Origin: Azadirachta indica
Lineage: Eukaryota; Streptophyta; Magnoliopsida; Sapindales; Meliaceae
NCBI GenBank assembly: GCA_022749755.1
Contig: CM040452.1
Span: forward strand, 18,370,350-18,434,349
Direction of reading: 5' to 3'
DNA: 64,000 nt
Shown: one piece after another, positions 1-11,677 of the stretch
Position numbering within the stretch: position 1 is the first letter of the stretch
How the letters are laid out: each line of letters starts with the position of its first letter
Program-made: the position numbers and the translations under genes
The notes under the pieces: model-generated
Database searches by the model: none
What the model was told of the DNA's origin: nothing
Seen by the model: only the letters and a program-made list of their open reading frames with translations

Positions 1-109
1 AAATAAGAAAAGTCTCTGAATTAATTTATTCTCAAGCTTCCGTGGGATGGAAATGATATAATAAAACACAGTAGCAAGTATACAATAGAAAAATATGCAG
101 CAACATTTA

Positions 110-3061
110 TTAAAAGCAGCCAAATTTTTGTATAATGCAATCCAGAAAGTGACAATACTTGTACCTCCATCTTCTGCTGAGAAACAAAGGCCCAATTACA
201 CTCCAAAAACCCACCACAAATCCAACTACCATGCTCACGTAGAACCACTCCACTTCACCATCATTTTCGTCTTCATCTTCGTCTTCGTCTTCAGGTATTG
301 GAACATCCTCGGTACAATTTACAGGAAGCGGTGATCCGCAGAGATCATTGCCAATAAAACAGGACCAATCAAAGCTTTGTAGTTGAGTGCTTGATGGAAT
401 TTTTGCGGTCAAGTTGTTGTTGGACAAGCTCAAAACACTCAAATACGTCAAACTTGAAATGCTCTCTGGGATTCTGCCAGTTAGTTGATTTTCGGAGAAA
501 TCAACGGACTCCAATGATCTCATATCACCAATATTCTCTGGAATTCTTCCGGTAAAATAATTGTGACACAAATTCAATGATTGCAATGCTACAAGATCTG
601 TCATTTCTACCGGAATGTCTCCCGAAAGATTATTTCCAGAAAGATCCATAATTCTTACCAGTTTAAGAATGGTGCTATATTGCATCACTTTTCCTTTCAT
701 CACGACTATTTCATCCTCAAAAAATTGTTCCAAACTATAACTAGCATTGGATTCATATTGGATATAAGATTCTGTAGATTTGCTCAAGTTCAACATGGCA
801 GTGAAGTTATTGACACATCTTGGTATAGGTCCGGAGAGGTTATTCTTAGAAACGTCTAAGATTTGTAAACACGTTAGATGACAGAGTTCTGCTGGCATAT
901 GACCATGGAATTTATTTGATTTAAGGTTGAGGACCACTAATCTTGAAAATCTTTCTCCGATCCATGCTGGAATATTTTCAGAAAATCCATTTTCACTGAC
1001 GTCAACAGCCACTAAATTTGTACAATTTTGAAGTGACACAAAAATTGGTCCAAAAAATTTGTTGCGGGTAAGGTGCAACGACCGAAGGAAAGTTAATGTT
1101 CCCAGTGATGGTGGAAGGGAACCGGTAAATTCATTGTAACCTAAATTCAGGACCGACAAATTTTGCCAATTCATCCAACAATCAGGTAATTCTCTAGATA
1201 AAAAATTGTCTCTAAGATTGAGAATTCGCATCGTTTGGTTGGATTCGTTTCTCCCCCCGTAGCACAAGAAATGGAATATGGATCCATTAAAATTGTTATT
1301 GGAAAGATCAAGTACATGTACTTTTAAAGGAATAGAAGGCAATGCACCGGATAAAAAATTTGAATGCAAGTCGAGTGATTCAAGTTGAGTAGCCCTATAT
1401 AAGTTAGGAATTTCCCCATAGATTTGGTTGTGGGAGAAATTTAGAGAGACTAACTGGTGATGAGATTCCCAAAACCTACTGGGTATAGTATCCAGTATTC
1501 CTGAGTTTGATATTTCTAAAGACTCCAAATGTTTTAGTGAGCCCAACCAAGATGGAAATTGAGGGCCCACGTTACAACAACTCAATGCTAATATTTTGAT
1601 CAATTTAAATGGAGGAACCCAAAAAGGACCGACTTTCAAAATCTGTGAATTTCCTGTTCCGGATACGCTAAAAGTTATCAAATTTGTGAGATTGGTAAAA
1701 TGGATTTCAGAAAGTGTTCCCTTCAATTTGTTATTGTCAAGATAAATATCCTGTAAGGATGAAAGTTCTCCAAAGGACGTGGGGATATGACCAGTTATCA
1801 AGTTGTCATTTAAGTAAATCCTTCGTAGATTTTTGAATTGCCCAAGTTGATTGGACAAAATACCTGAAAGCCGATTAGTACTCAAGTCAATAGTCACTAG
1901 CACATCGGAAACGCATCCTTTGAAAATATCTAAAACTTCAGATATTTCTTGACTCAAATTAGCATCGCTGATAAAGATAGACCTCAAGTTACAAAGTCTA
2001 CTAAATGATCTTGGGATTCGCCCTTCAATTCTATTGAAAGAGAGATCAAGATCTCTTAGAGAAGTTAGATTTCCCAGAGCACTTGAAATCATAACTTGAA
2101 AGCCAATATCAGCAAGAAAAAGGTTCTCAAGACACCTAAATTCATACAACCAGTTCGGTATTGAATAACTGAAATAGTTGAAAGATAAATCAAGATGTGT
2201 AAGAGAAGTCAAGTTTTGAAGTCCATCAGGGATTGGACCTTGAAAATCATTATTTCTTAGACCAAGAAAGATTAAATGCGAGAGATTAAAAACCCAACTA
2301 GGAATCAAAAGATTGTCAAATTCGTTTGAACTAAGATCAAGGGTGGCAAGAGATGAGAAATTTGTTATTCGTAGTTGAGGCAAGTGATGGAGGCTGCAAA
2401 ACGACAATTTTAATACTTGTAAAGCAGAGAGCATGTTTGTCACCGACAGCCAGTTGGACGTTCTACTAAGGTTTACACCACTTAAATCAAGGTGCTTTAA
2501 GAAAGAAAGACTAAACAACCATGAAAAGTTTTCCAAATACAAGGAAGCCAAACCATAATACTCCGAATTGAGATCAAGATGTTGAAGATTTGAGAGGTTT
2601 CCAAGTTGGTGAGGAATCAGTCCCATAAATCCAGACCAGGAGAGATCAATATATCTTAGATTCTCCATGGAACCAAGAAATCCAGGAATATGAGTTCCTT
2701 CAAAATCATTATGACTTAAGTTCAAGTAAACCAAATGCCTAAGATCAAGTAGAGAGGGATTTATCTTACCAAGCAACTTTGACTTGTAGTAAACTTCATC
2801 TCCAACCATGAAAGGATTTCTGAGGTGGAGCTCAAAGACATGGCCTGTGGAGTTATTGCAGACAACACCAGCCCATGTACAACAATTATCATCGCTAATG
2901 TGACTCCAAGAGGCAAGCAAGTTTGAAGGATCTTTGAGATCTTGCTTGAACCTCAAAAGTGCTCGCCTCTCACTATCAATGCAACCAACATTGTTGCAGA
3001 AGCTAATTTTGATATTGGTGGTTGCTAGAGCAAGGAAAAGAATGGCAACAGCAAGTTTCAT
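110..3061 (-). CDS. LRR receptor-like protein (RLP, Cf/EIX2-like), single exon
   Basis: Uninterrupted 983-residue frame. Residues 1-22 form a signal peptide starting MKLAVAILFLALA. An LRRNT cap follows, with CIDSERRALLRFK and the CC-W-GV-C pattern ending near residue 70. About 28-30 extracellular leucine-rich repeats of the LxxLxLxxNxLxGxIP type run to about residue 890. A non-LRR island before the last repeats is seen around ESYIQYESNASY and VVMKGK. Then come an acidic stretch (EDEDEDEDEND), one membrane helix (WFYVSMVVGFVVGFWSVIG) and a cytoplasmic tail of about 25 residues with no kinase. This is the architecture of plasma-membrane RLPs, which sense apoplastic ligands and signal through SOBIR1/BAK1-type partners (family knowledge). 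The ligand cannot be predicted. The ATG is the first in frame and begins the signal peptide. A copia element lies about 460 bp upstream, and a broken paralogue lies 7.8 kb further on. Confidence 0.92.
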   Translation of the reverse strand: MKLAVAILFLALATTNIKISFCNNVGCIDSERRALLRFKQDLKDPSNLLASWSHISDDNCCTWAGVVCNNSTGHVFELHLRNPFMVGDEVYYKSKLLGKINPSLLDLRHLVYLNLSHNDFEGTHIPGFLGSMENLRYIDLSWSGFMGLIPHQLGNLSNLQHLDLNSEYYGLASLYLENFSWLFSLSFLKHLDLSGVNLSRTSNWLSVTNMLSALQVLKLSFCSLHHLPQLRITNFSSLATLDLSSNEFDNLLIPSWVFNLSHLIFLGLRNNDFQGPIPDGLQNLTSLTHLDLSFNYFSYSIPNWLYEFRCLENLFLADIGFQVMISSALGNLTSLRDLDLSFNRIEGRIPRSFSRLCNLRSIFISDANLSQEISEVLDIFKGCVSDVLVTIDLSTNRLSGILSNQLGQFKNLRRIYLNDNLITGHIPTSFGELSSLQDIYLDNNKLKGTLSEIHFTNLTNLITFSVSGTGNSQILKVGPFWVPPFKLIKILALSCCNVGPQFPSWLGSLKHLESLEISNSGILDTIPSRFWESHHQLVSLNFSHNQIYGEIPNLYRATQLESLDLHSNFLSGALPSIPLKVHVLDLSNNNFNGSIFHFLCYGGRNESNQTMRILNLRDNFLSRELPDCWMNWQNLSVLNLGYNEFTGSLPPSLGTLTFLRSLHLTRNKFFGPIFVSLQNCTNLVAVDVSENGFSENIPAWIGERFSRLVVLNLKSNKFHGHMPAELCHLTCLQILDVSKNNLSGPIPRCVNNFTAMLNLSKSTESYIQYESNASYSLEQFFEDEIVVMKGKVMQYSTILKLVRIMDLSGNNLSGDIPVEMTDLVALQSLNLCHNYFTGRIPENIGDMRSLESVDFSENQLTGRIPESISSLTYLSVLSLSNNNLTAKIPSSTQLQSFDWSCFIGNDLCGSPLPVNCTEDVPIPEDEDEDEDENDGEVEWFYVSMVVGFVVGFWSVIGPLFLSRRWRYKYCHFLDCIIQKFGCF
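266..292 (-). repeat. TCTTCG-type microsatellite coding the acidic juxtamembrane stretch
   Basis: A short hexamer/trimer repeat (TTCGTCTTCATC... on the plus strand) reads in the RLP frame as alternating Glu-Asp residues just before the membrane helix. Length changes would be in frame and would alter only the acidic spacer. Confidence 0.8.
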
Positions 3062-3520
3062 GCTTGGTTTTAGTAGAGAAGGCTACAACATTAGCCTGCT
3101 ATTTATACTTTGCATTTGATTTGAACGCATGCATCTGATAGCACCAATGTCGTGGAATATTCCAAATCTAACTTGGAAAAGTTGCTACTATATATTGTTT
3201 TTCTTTTTTAAAATTTATTAATTTGCATCAAGATTACACAGACATTTTTGTTGTTATATGTTCTTCTATGGCAATATTTTAGTGAGGATCACATTTGCAT
3301 TAAATGTAAAATTAAAGAGTATTAAATTCGAGGAATTGACTAGAAAAGTCCATAATCGCATGTATTGCACAACGCGCAACATATATGGCAAAGAGATAGA
3401 GTGGAAAATAAAAAACGTGTGGTGTTGCTTGATTGTTAATATTTAGCACACGTGTTCTTTTTCAACACGAACTGAGATGTGAATTGCCTGACTAACTTAC
3501 TAGTAGTTTCATGTAAAATT
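3062..3520. other. RLP upstream region, duplicated at 18090-18620
   Basis: Non-coding upstream DNA of the RLP gene. Matching blocks occur in the same order upstream of the RLP pseudogene: TAGCCTGCT(A/G)TTTATA near 3095 and 18140, GCATGCAT(C/T)TGA near 3127 and 18196, TTGGAAA(A/G)GTTGCTA near 3173 and 18236, and TTCTATGGCA(A/G)TAT near 3264 and 18272. A looser match to TCCATAATCG follows near 3348 and 18486. The tandem duplication therefore carried the promoter as well as the coding region. Confidence 0.7.
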
Positions 3521-4289
3521 TGTTGAGATAAACTAATACAAACTAATTGCGGAAGTACAATAATTACTTTATCCCCTCTTGCGTGAACCTAATAGAAAAT
3601 AAACAAATAGAGCAACAATTTTTGACCACAAAATCAATACTTGGACAGCAACCACATCATCAACAAAACAACCATAACACAATCAATTTTAACGTGGAAA
3701 ACCTCCCTAATATAAGAGGTAAAAATCACGATATCGTAGTCCACCCAAAAACTCCACTATAGTCAAATAATGGGAATACATAATTTCTCTCTAACTAGAA
3801 CTAGAAGTACACATCCACAACATTTTTAAGATCACACAATCTTAGCAAACAATCAAATTCTACAAAGAAATTTAGAGAGAGTTCAAGAAAAACATCACCA
3901 AAATGATGGCCTAACTTTCAACCACGAAATCTGGAGAAAGAGAGCTCCAAATCTGATCTCCACCGTCCAAAATTTAGTCCTCTGAGTTAGGAAGTTGCTA
4001 GTAAAATTTCAGCCCAATTGGACCACAAATCAACCTCCGATCAGCCACTTGATCAAAACTGTCCCGAATTTACTATTCTACCTCTCTCTCGTGAACAATA
4101 CCTGCTCTCTCTAAAAACGATGAACAGTATCATTTCTCTTCTAAACACACATACATATATTGTAACAAAAAAATTAAAATATTAACTCTACTTGAGAAAA
4201 GACTAAAATGTCCTTAAGCTAATTGGGCTTAATTACTATTGAAGAGAAAATTTGGTCTATCTCCAAATAGGAGGAAATTCAACCCAATA
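3521..4289 (-). repeat. copia 3' LTR
   Basis: Element-sense 3' LTR. It aligns with 8338-9120 from TGTTGAGATAAACTAATA to CCAACCCAATA as read on the plus strand. In element sense the termini read TA...CA rather than TG...CA. Confidence 0.9.
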
Positions 4290-4303
4290 AATCTCCCCCT
4301 TTC
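4290..4303 (-). other. copia polypurine tract
   Basis: The minus strand reads AAAGGGGGAGATT directly before the 3' LTR. This is the usual position and composition of the plus-strand primer of copia elements. Confidence 0.75.
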
Positions 4304-4306
4304 TGA

Positions 4307-7300
4307 CTATATGGAGGGACTTGCCAACCCAACAATCGAACAACAAACTTCAAGTTTTTCCCTTGGAAGAGTTTTGGTTAACATATCAGATGTATTGTGA
4401 TCTATGTGAATCTTTTCAAGCTCAAACATATTATCATTAAATGCATCTCTCAACCAATGATATCTCACATTAATATGTTTTGATTTTGCATGAAAAGAGG
4501 AATTCTTATTTAAGTGAATTGTACTCTGATTATCACAAAATACCATATATCGCTATTGCTTGAAATCGAGTTCTTGTAAGAACCTATTCATCCACAACAA
4601 TTCTTTGCATGCTTCAGTCGCTGCAATGAATTCTGCCTCTGTAATAAAAAATACAACACATTTTTGTAGCCTTGATTGCCATGATACAGCTTTACCTGAA
4701 AGTGTCATCAAGTAACCCGTAATAGACTTTCAAGCATCAACATCTCTAGCCATATCTAAATCGATATAGCCAACTAATACATGTTCTCTATTTCCAAATG
4801 TGAGTTTGAAATCGAAAGTACCTCGAAGATATTTCATAATCCACTTCACTGCACTTCAATGTTCTCTTTCTAGATTGGACAAAAATCTACTAACAACACC
4901 AACTGCATGAGCTATATCCGGTCTTGTTCATACCATCGCATACATCAAGCTTCCAACTACTAAAGCATAAGGAACTCTTTCCTTGTCTTCTTTCTCTTTA
5001 TCTGTTGTAGGAGACTGCTTGATATTTAACTTAAAGTGTGTAGCAAGAGGAGTGCTAACCATTTTAGCGTTACTCATATTAAATCTTTCAAGTACCTTTT
5101 CAATGTAATGCTCCTGTGATATACACAATTTCTTGCCTGCTCTATCTCGATAAATTCGGATGCCAAGGATTTGTTTTGCTGGGCCTAAATCCTTCATAGC
5201 AAAGGATTTGCTCAACTACTTCTTTAACCTATCAATTATAGAAGCATTTCTGCCAACAATCAACATGTCATCAACATAAAGCAACAATATGATAAAATCA
5301 TCATCAGAGAATTTCTGAATAAAAACACAATGGTCAGAAGAAGTTTTTCGGTAGTTTTGCTCCCCTATAACTGATTCAAATTCTTATACCATTGTCTTGG
5401 TTCTTGTTTCAAGCTATAGAGGCTTTTCTTCAGCTTGCACACAAAGTCTTATTTTTCTTTTATTCTGAAACCCTCTGACTGCTTCATATAAATTTCTTTA
5501 TCTAAGTCCCCGTGTAGAAAAGCAGTTTTTACATCCATCTGCTCAACCTTCAAGTCAAGATTAGCCGTTATACCTAATACCACACGAATGGATGACATCT
5601 TGACAACTAGAGAGAAGATTTCATCAAAGTAAACACATTTCCTTTGGCTAAATCCCTTGACAACCAATTTGGCTTTGTATCGTGGCTGCGAGGTATATTC
5701 TTCTTGTTTCACTCTATACACCCATTTATTCTTCAAAGCCCTTTTACCTTTAGGTAACTTTACCAACTCAAATGTGTGATTTTCATACAGTGACTTCATC
5801 TCGTCTTGCATGGCATCAATCCACTCTTTCTTGTGTTCACTTTCCACTGCTTCTGCATAACATTCAAGTTCTCCCCCATCAGTTAGTAACACATACTTAC
5901 TTGTAGGATACCGTGTGGAGGGCTGTCGATTTTTGGTGAATCTTCTGAGTGGAGCATCTAATGAAGCCCCTGAAGTAGATGACTGATCTTGAACATCATC
6001 ATCAACCTCAACCTGTGTATAAGTGTCAATATCACCTATACCATGCTGGTCATCTAGGACTTCATCTGTAGGCTGTGCTGGAACATGTGTAGGAAGAACT
6101 GGATCCAAGTCTATCAAAGCATCACTATATTGAGGCATTGCTTCTTTTGACTTCTCAATATCCTGTATAGTTTGGTCTTCCATAAATACAGCATCCCGAC
6201 TTCTTACAAGTTTCTTTTACACTGAATCATAAAACCTGTAGCCAAACTCATCTTGACCATAGCCGAGAAATACACACTGTCTTGTCTTAACATCAAGTTT
6301 AGTCCTCTCATCTTTGAGAATATGCACAAATATTTTACATCCAAAGACACGTAAATAATCATAAACGACATTCTTTCCTGACCAAACTTTATCTGGAATA
6401 TCAAAGTCTAAAGGAACACACGGTGTAAGATTCAATACATGTACAACTGTATTCAAAGCCTCCCCCCAAAAAGATACTGGCAATTGTGCTTGTGAAAGCA
6501 AACATCTCACTCTTTCAACTAGTGTTCTATTCATCCTCTCAGCTAGCCCATTTAACTGAGGAGTCTTCGGAGGTGTCTTTTGATGACGAATTTCTAACTG
6601 TCTGCAATACTCATTAAATGGTCCAGAATACTCACCCTCATTATCAGTTCTGATGCACTTCAACTTCTTCCCAACCTGTCTCTTAACTGAGGCCTGAAAT
6701 TGTTTGAACACATCTAATACTTGATCTTTTGTCTTCAATGTATAAACCCACAGCTTCCTTGAGTGATCATCTATAAAAGTCACAAAATAGAGAGCACCAC
6801 CAAGTGTTTTTGTTTTCATAGGGCCACAAACATCAGAGTGTATTAGTTCGAGTATACCTGATTTTCTTGAAGGTGGAGATGTCTTGAAGGTAGTCTAGTT
6901 TGCTTCCCTGCCAAGCAATGAACACACTTCTTCAAAAATTCATTTTTCAACCCAGAAATCATATTTTTCTTGGCCAAAACATTCAAACCCTTCTCACTCA
7001 TATGACCAATTCTTTTATGCCATAACTCAATTGTATCTTCATTTTTCACTGTATTGATGCTACTGTCGGCAACCTTTGCTTGCATAAATTACAATGAAGA
7101 ACATTTCTTTCCTCGGGCCACAATCATGGAACCTTTGCTAAGCTTCCATTTACCACCACTAAAGTTGCTAGAGAAACCCTTATCATCAAGTTTACCTGCA
7201 GAAATTAAATTCAAATGAATATCAGGAATATGTTTGAAATTTTTTAGCAGTAACATCGTGCCATTATTGGTCTCCAAGCATACATCTCCCATGCCTATGG

Positions 7301-8287
7301 CTTTAGCTAAGCCATTATTTCCCATCTTAAAATCTCCAAAATCACCAGATGTATAAGATGTAAATAATTCCCTTCGCGATCTAACATAAATGGAGGCACC
7401 ACTATTAATTATCTAGCTGGTCTCATGGCATACAAGGTTGACAATATCATCATCATACATAATAAGAAAGTCATCTATAATAGTAGCAACTCTATCATCA
7501 TCACTGCTGTCATCATTTTTCTTTTCCTTTCCTTTATACTTCTTCTTGTCTCGTTTGAGTTGTCGACAATACTTCTTCATATGCCTCTTTAAACCACAAT
7601 GATAGCATTCAATATTGGCAAACTTATTAGTCTTACTTTTACTTTTATCTTTGTTCTTCGGACCTCTACTGTTACTCTTCCCCCTCTTTTCTGTGACTAA
7701 AATATTTGACTGTGAAAAACCCTATGACTTTCTTCTATCCTCTTCATTCAGAATACTATTCTTAGCCAATTCCGTGGTGATAATACCATCAGGAGCTGAG
7801 TTAGATAATGACATTCTAAATGTCTCCCATGAGTCTGGTAATGTGCCTAAAAGTCATAACCCTTGTATTTCATCTTCAAATTTGATGTTCATTCTAGCCA
7901 ACTGATTAATGATTCCCTAAAATACATTCAAGTGATCTGTCATAGGTTTTCCATCCCGATATTTCAAGTTCATCATCTGCTTTATCAAAAATAGTTTATT
8001 GTTCCCAGTTTTTCTGGCATATATATTTTCAAGCTTATTCCACAAAAAACTTGCATCTGTTTCTCTACTGATGTGATTGAAAATATTGTCATCTACCCAT
8101 TGTCTGATATACCCACACACTTAACGATGAAGCAACTTTCATTATGCATCTGTTTTATTATCAAGTTTCTGTTTCTCAAACACGGTAAATAATAATTTTT
8201 CACATATAAAAGATCTTCCATCTTTCCCTTTCATAAATGATAATTTGCACCATTCAAATTAATCATTCTACTTATATTAGCTTCCAT
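4307..8287 (-). pseudogene. copia gag-pol, broken
   Basis: Domains in element order: Gag from about 8287 (UBN2-type Gag around 8120-7917); a CCHC zinc knuckle near 7610-7566 (C-Y-H-C-G-x4-H-x4-C); protease near 7430-7390; GAG-pre-integrase 7085-6843; integrase core 6819-6217; reverse transcriptase 6183-4928 with YVDDM at 5279-5265; and RNase H around 4800-4307. The frame is interrupted many times. In the protease site the expected aspartate codon is AAT (Asn) at 7406-7404, and a TAG stop lies at 7415-7413. Another stop follows the DVDA motif of RNase H near 4730. No intact product is possible. Confidence 0.92.
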
Positions 8288-8322
8288 CACTCAACACAAG
8301 ACACTAAACAAATATAACCAAA

Positions 8323-8334
8323 GCTCTGATACCA
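8323..8334 (-). other. copia primer-binding site
   Basis: The minus strand reads TGGTATCAGAGC, complementary to the 3' end of plant initiator tRNA-Met, 3 nt inside the 5' LTR. Confidence 0.88.
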
Positions 8335-8337
8335 CTT

Positions 8338-9120
8338 TGTTGGGATAAACTAATATAAACTACTTGTAGAAGTACAATAATTATCTTATCCCCTCTTGCA
8401 TGAATTTAATAGGAAACAAACAAATAGAGCAACAATTTTTAGGCACAAAATCAATATTTGGACAGCAACCACATCATCAACAAAACAACCATAACACAAT
8501 CAATTTTAACGTGGAAAACCTCCCCAATGTGAGAAGTAAAAACCACAGGACCGTAGTCTACCTAAAAATTCCACTATAATCAAATAATGGAAATACACAA
8601 TTTCTCTCTACTTAGAACTAGAGGTACACATTCACAACATTTTCAAGATCACACAATCTTAGTAAACAATCAAATTCTATAAAGAAATTTAGAGAGAGTT
8701 CAAGAAAAACATCATCAAAATGGTGACCTAACTTCCAACCATGAAATTTAGAGAAAGAGAGCTCCAAATCTGATCTCCATCGTCCAGAATTTAGTCCTCT
8801 GAGTTAGGAAGCTGCTAGTAAAATTTCAGCCCAATCGGACCACAAATTAACCTCCGATCAGCCATTTGATCAAAACTGTCTCAAATTTACTATTCTGCCT
8901 CTCTCTCGTGAACAGTACCCGCTCCTTCTAAAAATGATGAACAGTATCATTTCTCTTCTATACACACACACATATATATATATATATATATTGTAACAAA
9001 AAAATTAAAATATTAAGCCTACTTGAAAAAAGATTAAAATGTCTTTGACCTAATTGGGCTTAGTTACTATTGAAAAGAAAATTTAGGCTATCTCCAAATA
9101 GGAGGAAACCCAACCCAATA
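8338..9120 (-). repeat. copia 5' LTR
   Basis: Element-sense 5' LTR, a direct repeat of 3521-4289. It has a (CA)n(TA)n microsatellite around 8964-8992 that is shorter in the other LTR and accounts for part of the length difference. Confidence 0.9.
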
Positions 9121-10861
9121 AAATTGACTTTAACTTTCTTTGAGATGTGATATAATTGTGAAGAAACGATTGTTATCAGATGAAATTAATGGATATTGAA
9201 TATAAATAAAAAATAAAGCGATTATTATGAGATGTGATCATTGTTGTAGTTTCAAACCACATTAATTTTAAATTAAGCCTCAGACATTTAAACAAATAAT
9301 TGGTATATTTCTATCTAACAAATAGATTATTAATTATCTATTAAATTAATTGACTAAAATTAATTTAATTGAGCAAATAGAAAATATGGGTTTAACTCTT
9401 CTAGAAAAATAGTGGTGATAGATTTTACTCAAATTGACTACAAATTTTTGGATGGCACCAAATTATATCTAATTAATTCTCATGATTTCTAGTAATATTG
9501 TTAGATTGTATATATAATTTTTAAAATTCAAAAAAATTTAATTGATTAGAATAACTTTCAATTTTAGGTTACTTAGAACTTCTTTGAGATTTTAAACCAC
9601 CAAAATTGGTTTAAAGTCTCGTAATTTTTTTTTTAAATTGATTTCTATCCAATTTTCTTATGTCACAACATATTTTTAGAAGCAAATCTTTACTACTTCC
9701 TAGAATCTAATTTTCAAAATCAACTTTATTTTTACAGGTAATTTCATATATACTGCACATAAAAATCCAAAATTAACCTAAAACAAAATTTTCAATTCTA
9801 ATTATTTAAACAAATTTCTTATTTTTTTTATTGTATACTTTGTTGTTTGGAAATATAGTTTCCTACTTCAATCACCATTGTTGTAGCCACTGTCAAGGTC
9901 AACATTTTCTATACAATATTATTACTTGATTTATGCATATTTAATTAAAATGACTATTACAATATGATTTTATGATTTTAATTTATGTTTTTAGAATATT
10001 ATATGCATATTAATTTTGATTATATGTTTAATGCTATATGCCTATTGATTAATTTTTAACGCTTTCCAAATTTTATAATGTACTTTGACTAACTTGTAAT
10101 GCTTATCAAATTTACACACAGTTGCTTATATTGTTTGTTTAATATATTAGTATTTTAATGTAGTAACATGTTAGCATTTTCACTCCCATTCAATATTATA
10201 TTTATTTTAGTATATATGTTATTATAATATCTGATCAGCAAAATTTACCAAAGAGATATGCATTACTTTTCAAACTCTAATTACTTTTTAATATAAAATT
10301 TATGGATTCATTTTAAAATTGATTATTTTTACAACGCAATTTATGTAAATTATTTTATAATCCACAATAATTTTAAATTGGCCAGTTAATATTATGAACT
10401 ACCATAAAAAATCAATATTATAAAGATAATGTGTTGTTCATTTTATCTTATTTTTTGGGTACATTTCTTGGTGCTTTCTTGGTGCAATAGAAAGAAAGAG
10501 TAAAACAGGGTGGCCTTTCGCTAGTTTCCAATAATAACATACAACTCAATTCCATAAGTGTTGAAGATAGAAATTTTTTCTTTTTTTCTTTTTATTTTAT
10601 ATTTGAATTAGAATAATGAAAGCAATATTAACAGAATGCATCTCAAAACATATATATAACAAATTGATTACTGTATATAATATAGAGACTTACCGTTGTC
10701 TTATTAAAAATCAACGTATATTCATATTAATTACAGTGGACGAGAAATGGTACATCTGACTACAGAAAGTAATATTTTTATTTTTATTTTACTTGGTTTT
10801 ATATCAGACATGTTTTGAATACTATCCAGATTGTAAGAATTTATATTTAAATATTTTCCTG
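9121..10861. other. AT-rich intergenic DNA, no gene seen
   Basis: Strongly AT-rich DNA between the copia element and the truncated end of the RLP pseudogene. I see no coding frame with recognisable similarity, no tRNA-like sequence and no obvious terminal repeats. Confidence 0.6.
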
Positions 10862-11280
10862 ATATACTAAACTAAGGTATATGGCCATGAAACTTGTTTG
10901 ATAGAAGGTTGAGGATCATTAATCCCGGAAAGCTTTCTCCGATCCATGCTGGAACACTTTCGGAGAACCCATATTCACCAATGTAAAATGCCACTAAGTT
11001 TGTACAATTCTTGAGTGACACAGGTATTGGTCTAAAAAAATTATTGTGGCTGAGGTGCAGCTACTCAAGGGAAGTTAGAGTTCCCATTGAAACTGGAAGG
11101 TCACAGGTAAATTCACTGTTACCTAAATTCAGAACCCACAAATTTTGCCAATTCATCCACAATCAGGTTGAGAATTTGCATCATATGCTTTGGTTCATTT
11201 CTCCCATAACGCAAGCAAAGGAATATAGATCCAGTGAAATCATTGCTGGAAAAGTCAAGTGTACGCATATACACTAAATG

Positions 11281-11655
11281 TGTTGCATGTGTGTATGGCT
11301 AACATGTGAAAGAAAGACCAACCAAGTGACTCACTTCGAGTTGGCTCAATGATATTGCATGCACGTGAAAAACTAAGAGATATTGGATAGCACATGCTAG
11401 GAAGACTAAGTCATTGAGTTGACTCATGCTTATCAACTCTCAATACTTAATCATTATCCATTTCCTTAATTATAGTGGTAGTTCCTATTTTATTGGATGA
11501 TTGGTATTTTTTGTATTTAAAGAGCCATGGATTAAGGAATAAAGGTGTGCAAAAACCTATTTGAAAATTGTTTGGGAGGTGCTAGCCCCTTGAAGTGTTA
11601 GCTTTCACTCTTCATTTTTTTTATGAATAATAGTCCAAAAGCTTGTGTTGTAACA
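11281..11655 (+). repeat. gypsy 5' LTR
   Basis: Direct repeat of 16043-16421. It starts TG and ends in GTTGTAACA, and contains a TATTTAAAG box-like motif near 11515 upstream of the likely transcript start. Confidence 0.9.
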
Positions 11656-11659
11656 TCTT

Positions 11660-11675
11660 TGGTATCAGAACCGAG
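11660..11675 (+). other. gypsy primer-binding site
   Basis: TGGTATCAGAACCGAG, four bases inside the LTR. It is close to the initiator tRNA-Met type site with changes after the first ten bases. Confidence 0.75.
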
Positions 11676-11677
11676 CA

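Larger units (their letters stand above)
3521..9120 (-). mobile_element. Ty1/copia LTR retrotransposon, complete but decayed
   Basis: About 5.6 kb, in reverse orientation. Two direct LTRs (769 and 783 bp) flank a gag-pol interior. A 5-bp target duplication AAATT is present on both sides (3516-3520 and 9121-9125). Next to the right LTR the minus strand reads TGGTATCAGAGC, a primer-binding site for initiator tRNA-Met. A purine tract (AAAGGGGGAGATT on the minus strand) adjoins the left LTR. By eye the LTRs differ at roughly 10 percent of positions, so the insertion is old. The interior has many stops and frame breaks, so it is non-autonomous. It sits in the upstream region of the RLP gene and may have displaced distal promoter elements (inference). 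Confidence 0.93.
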
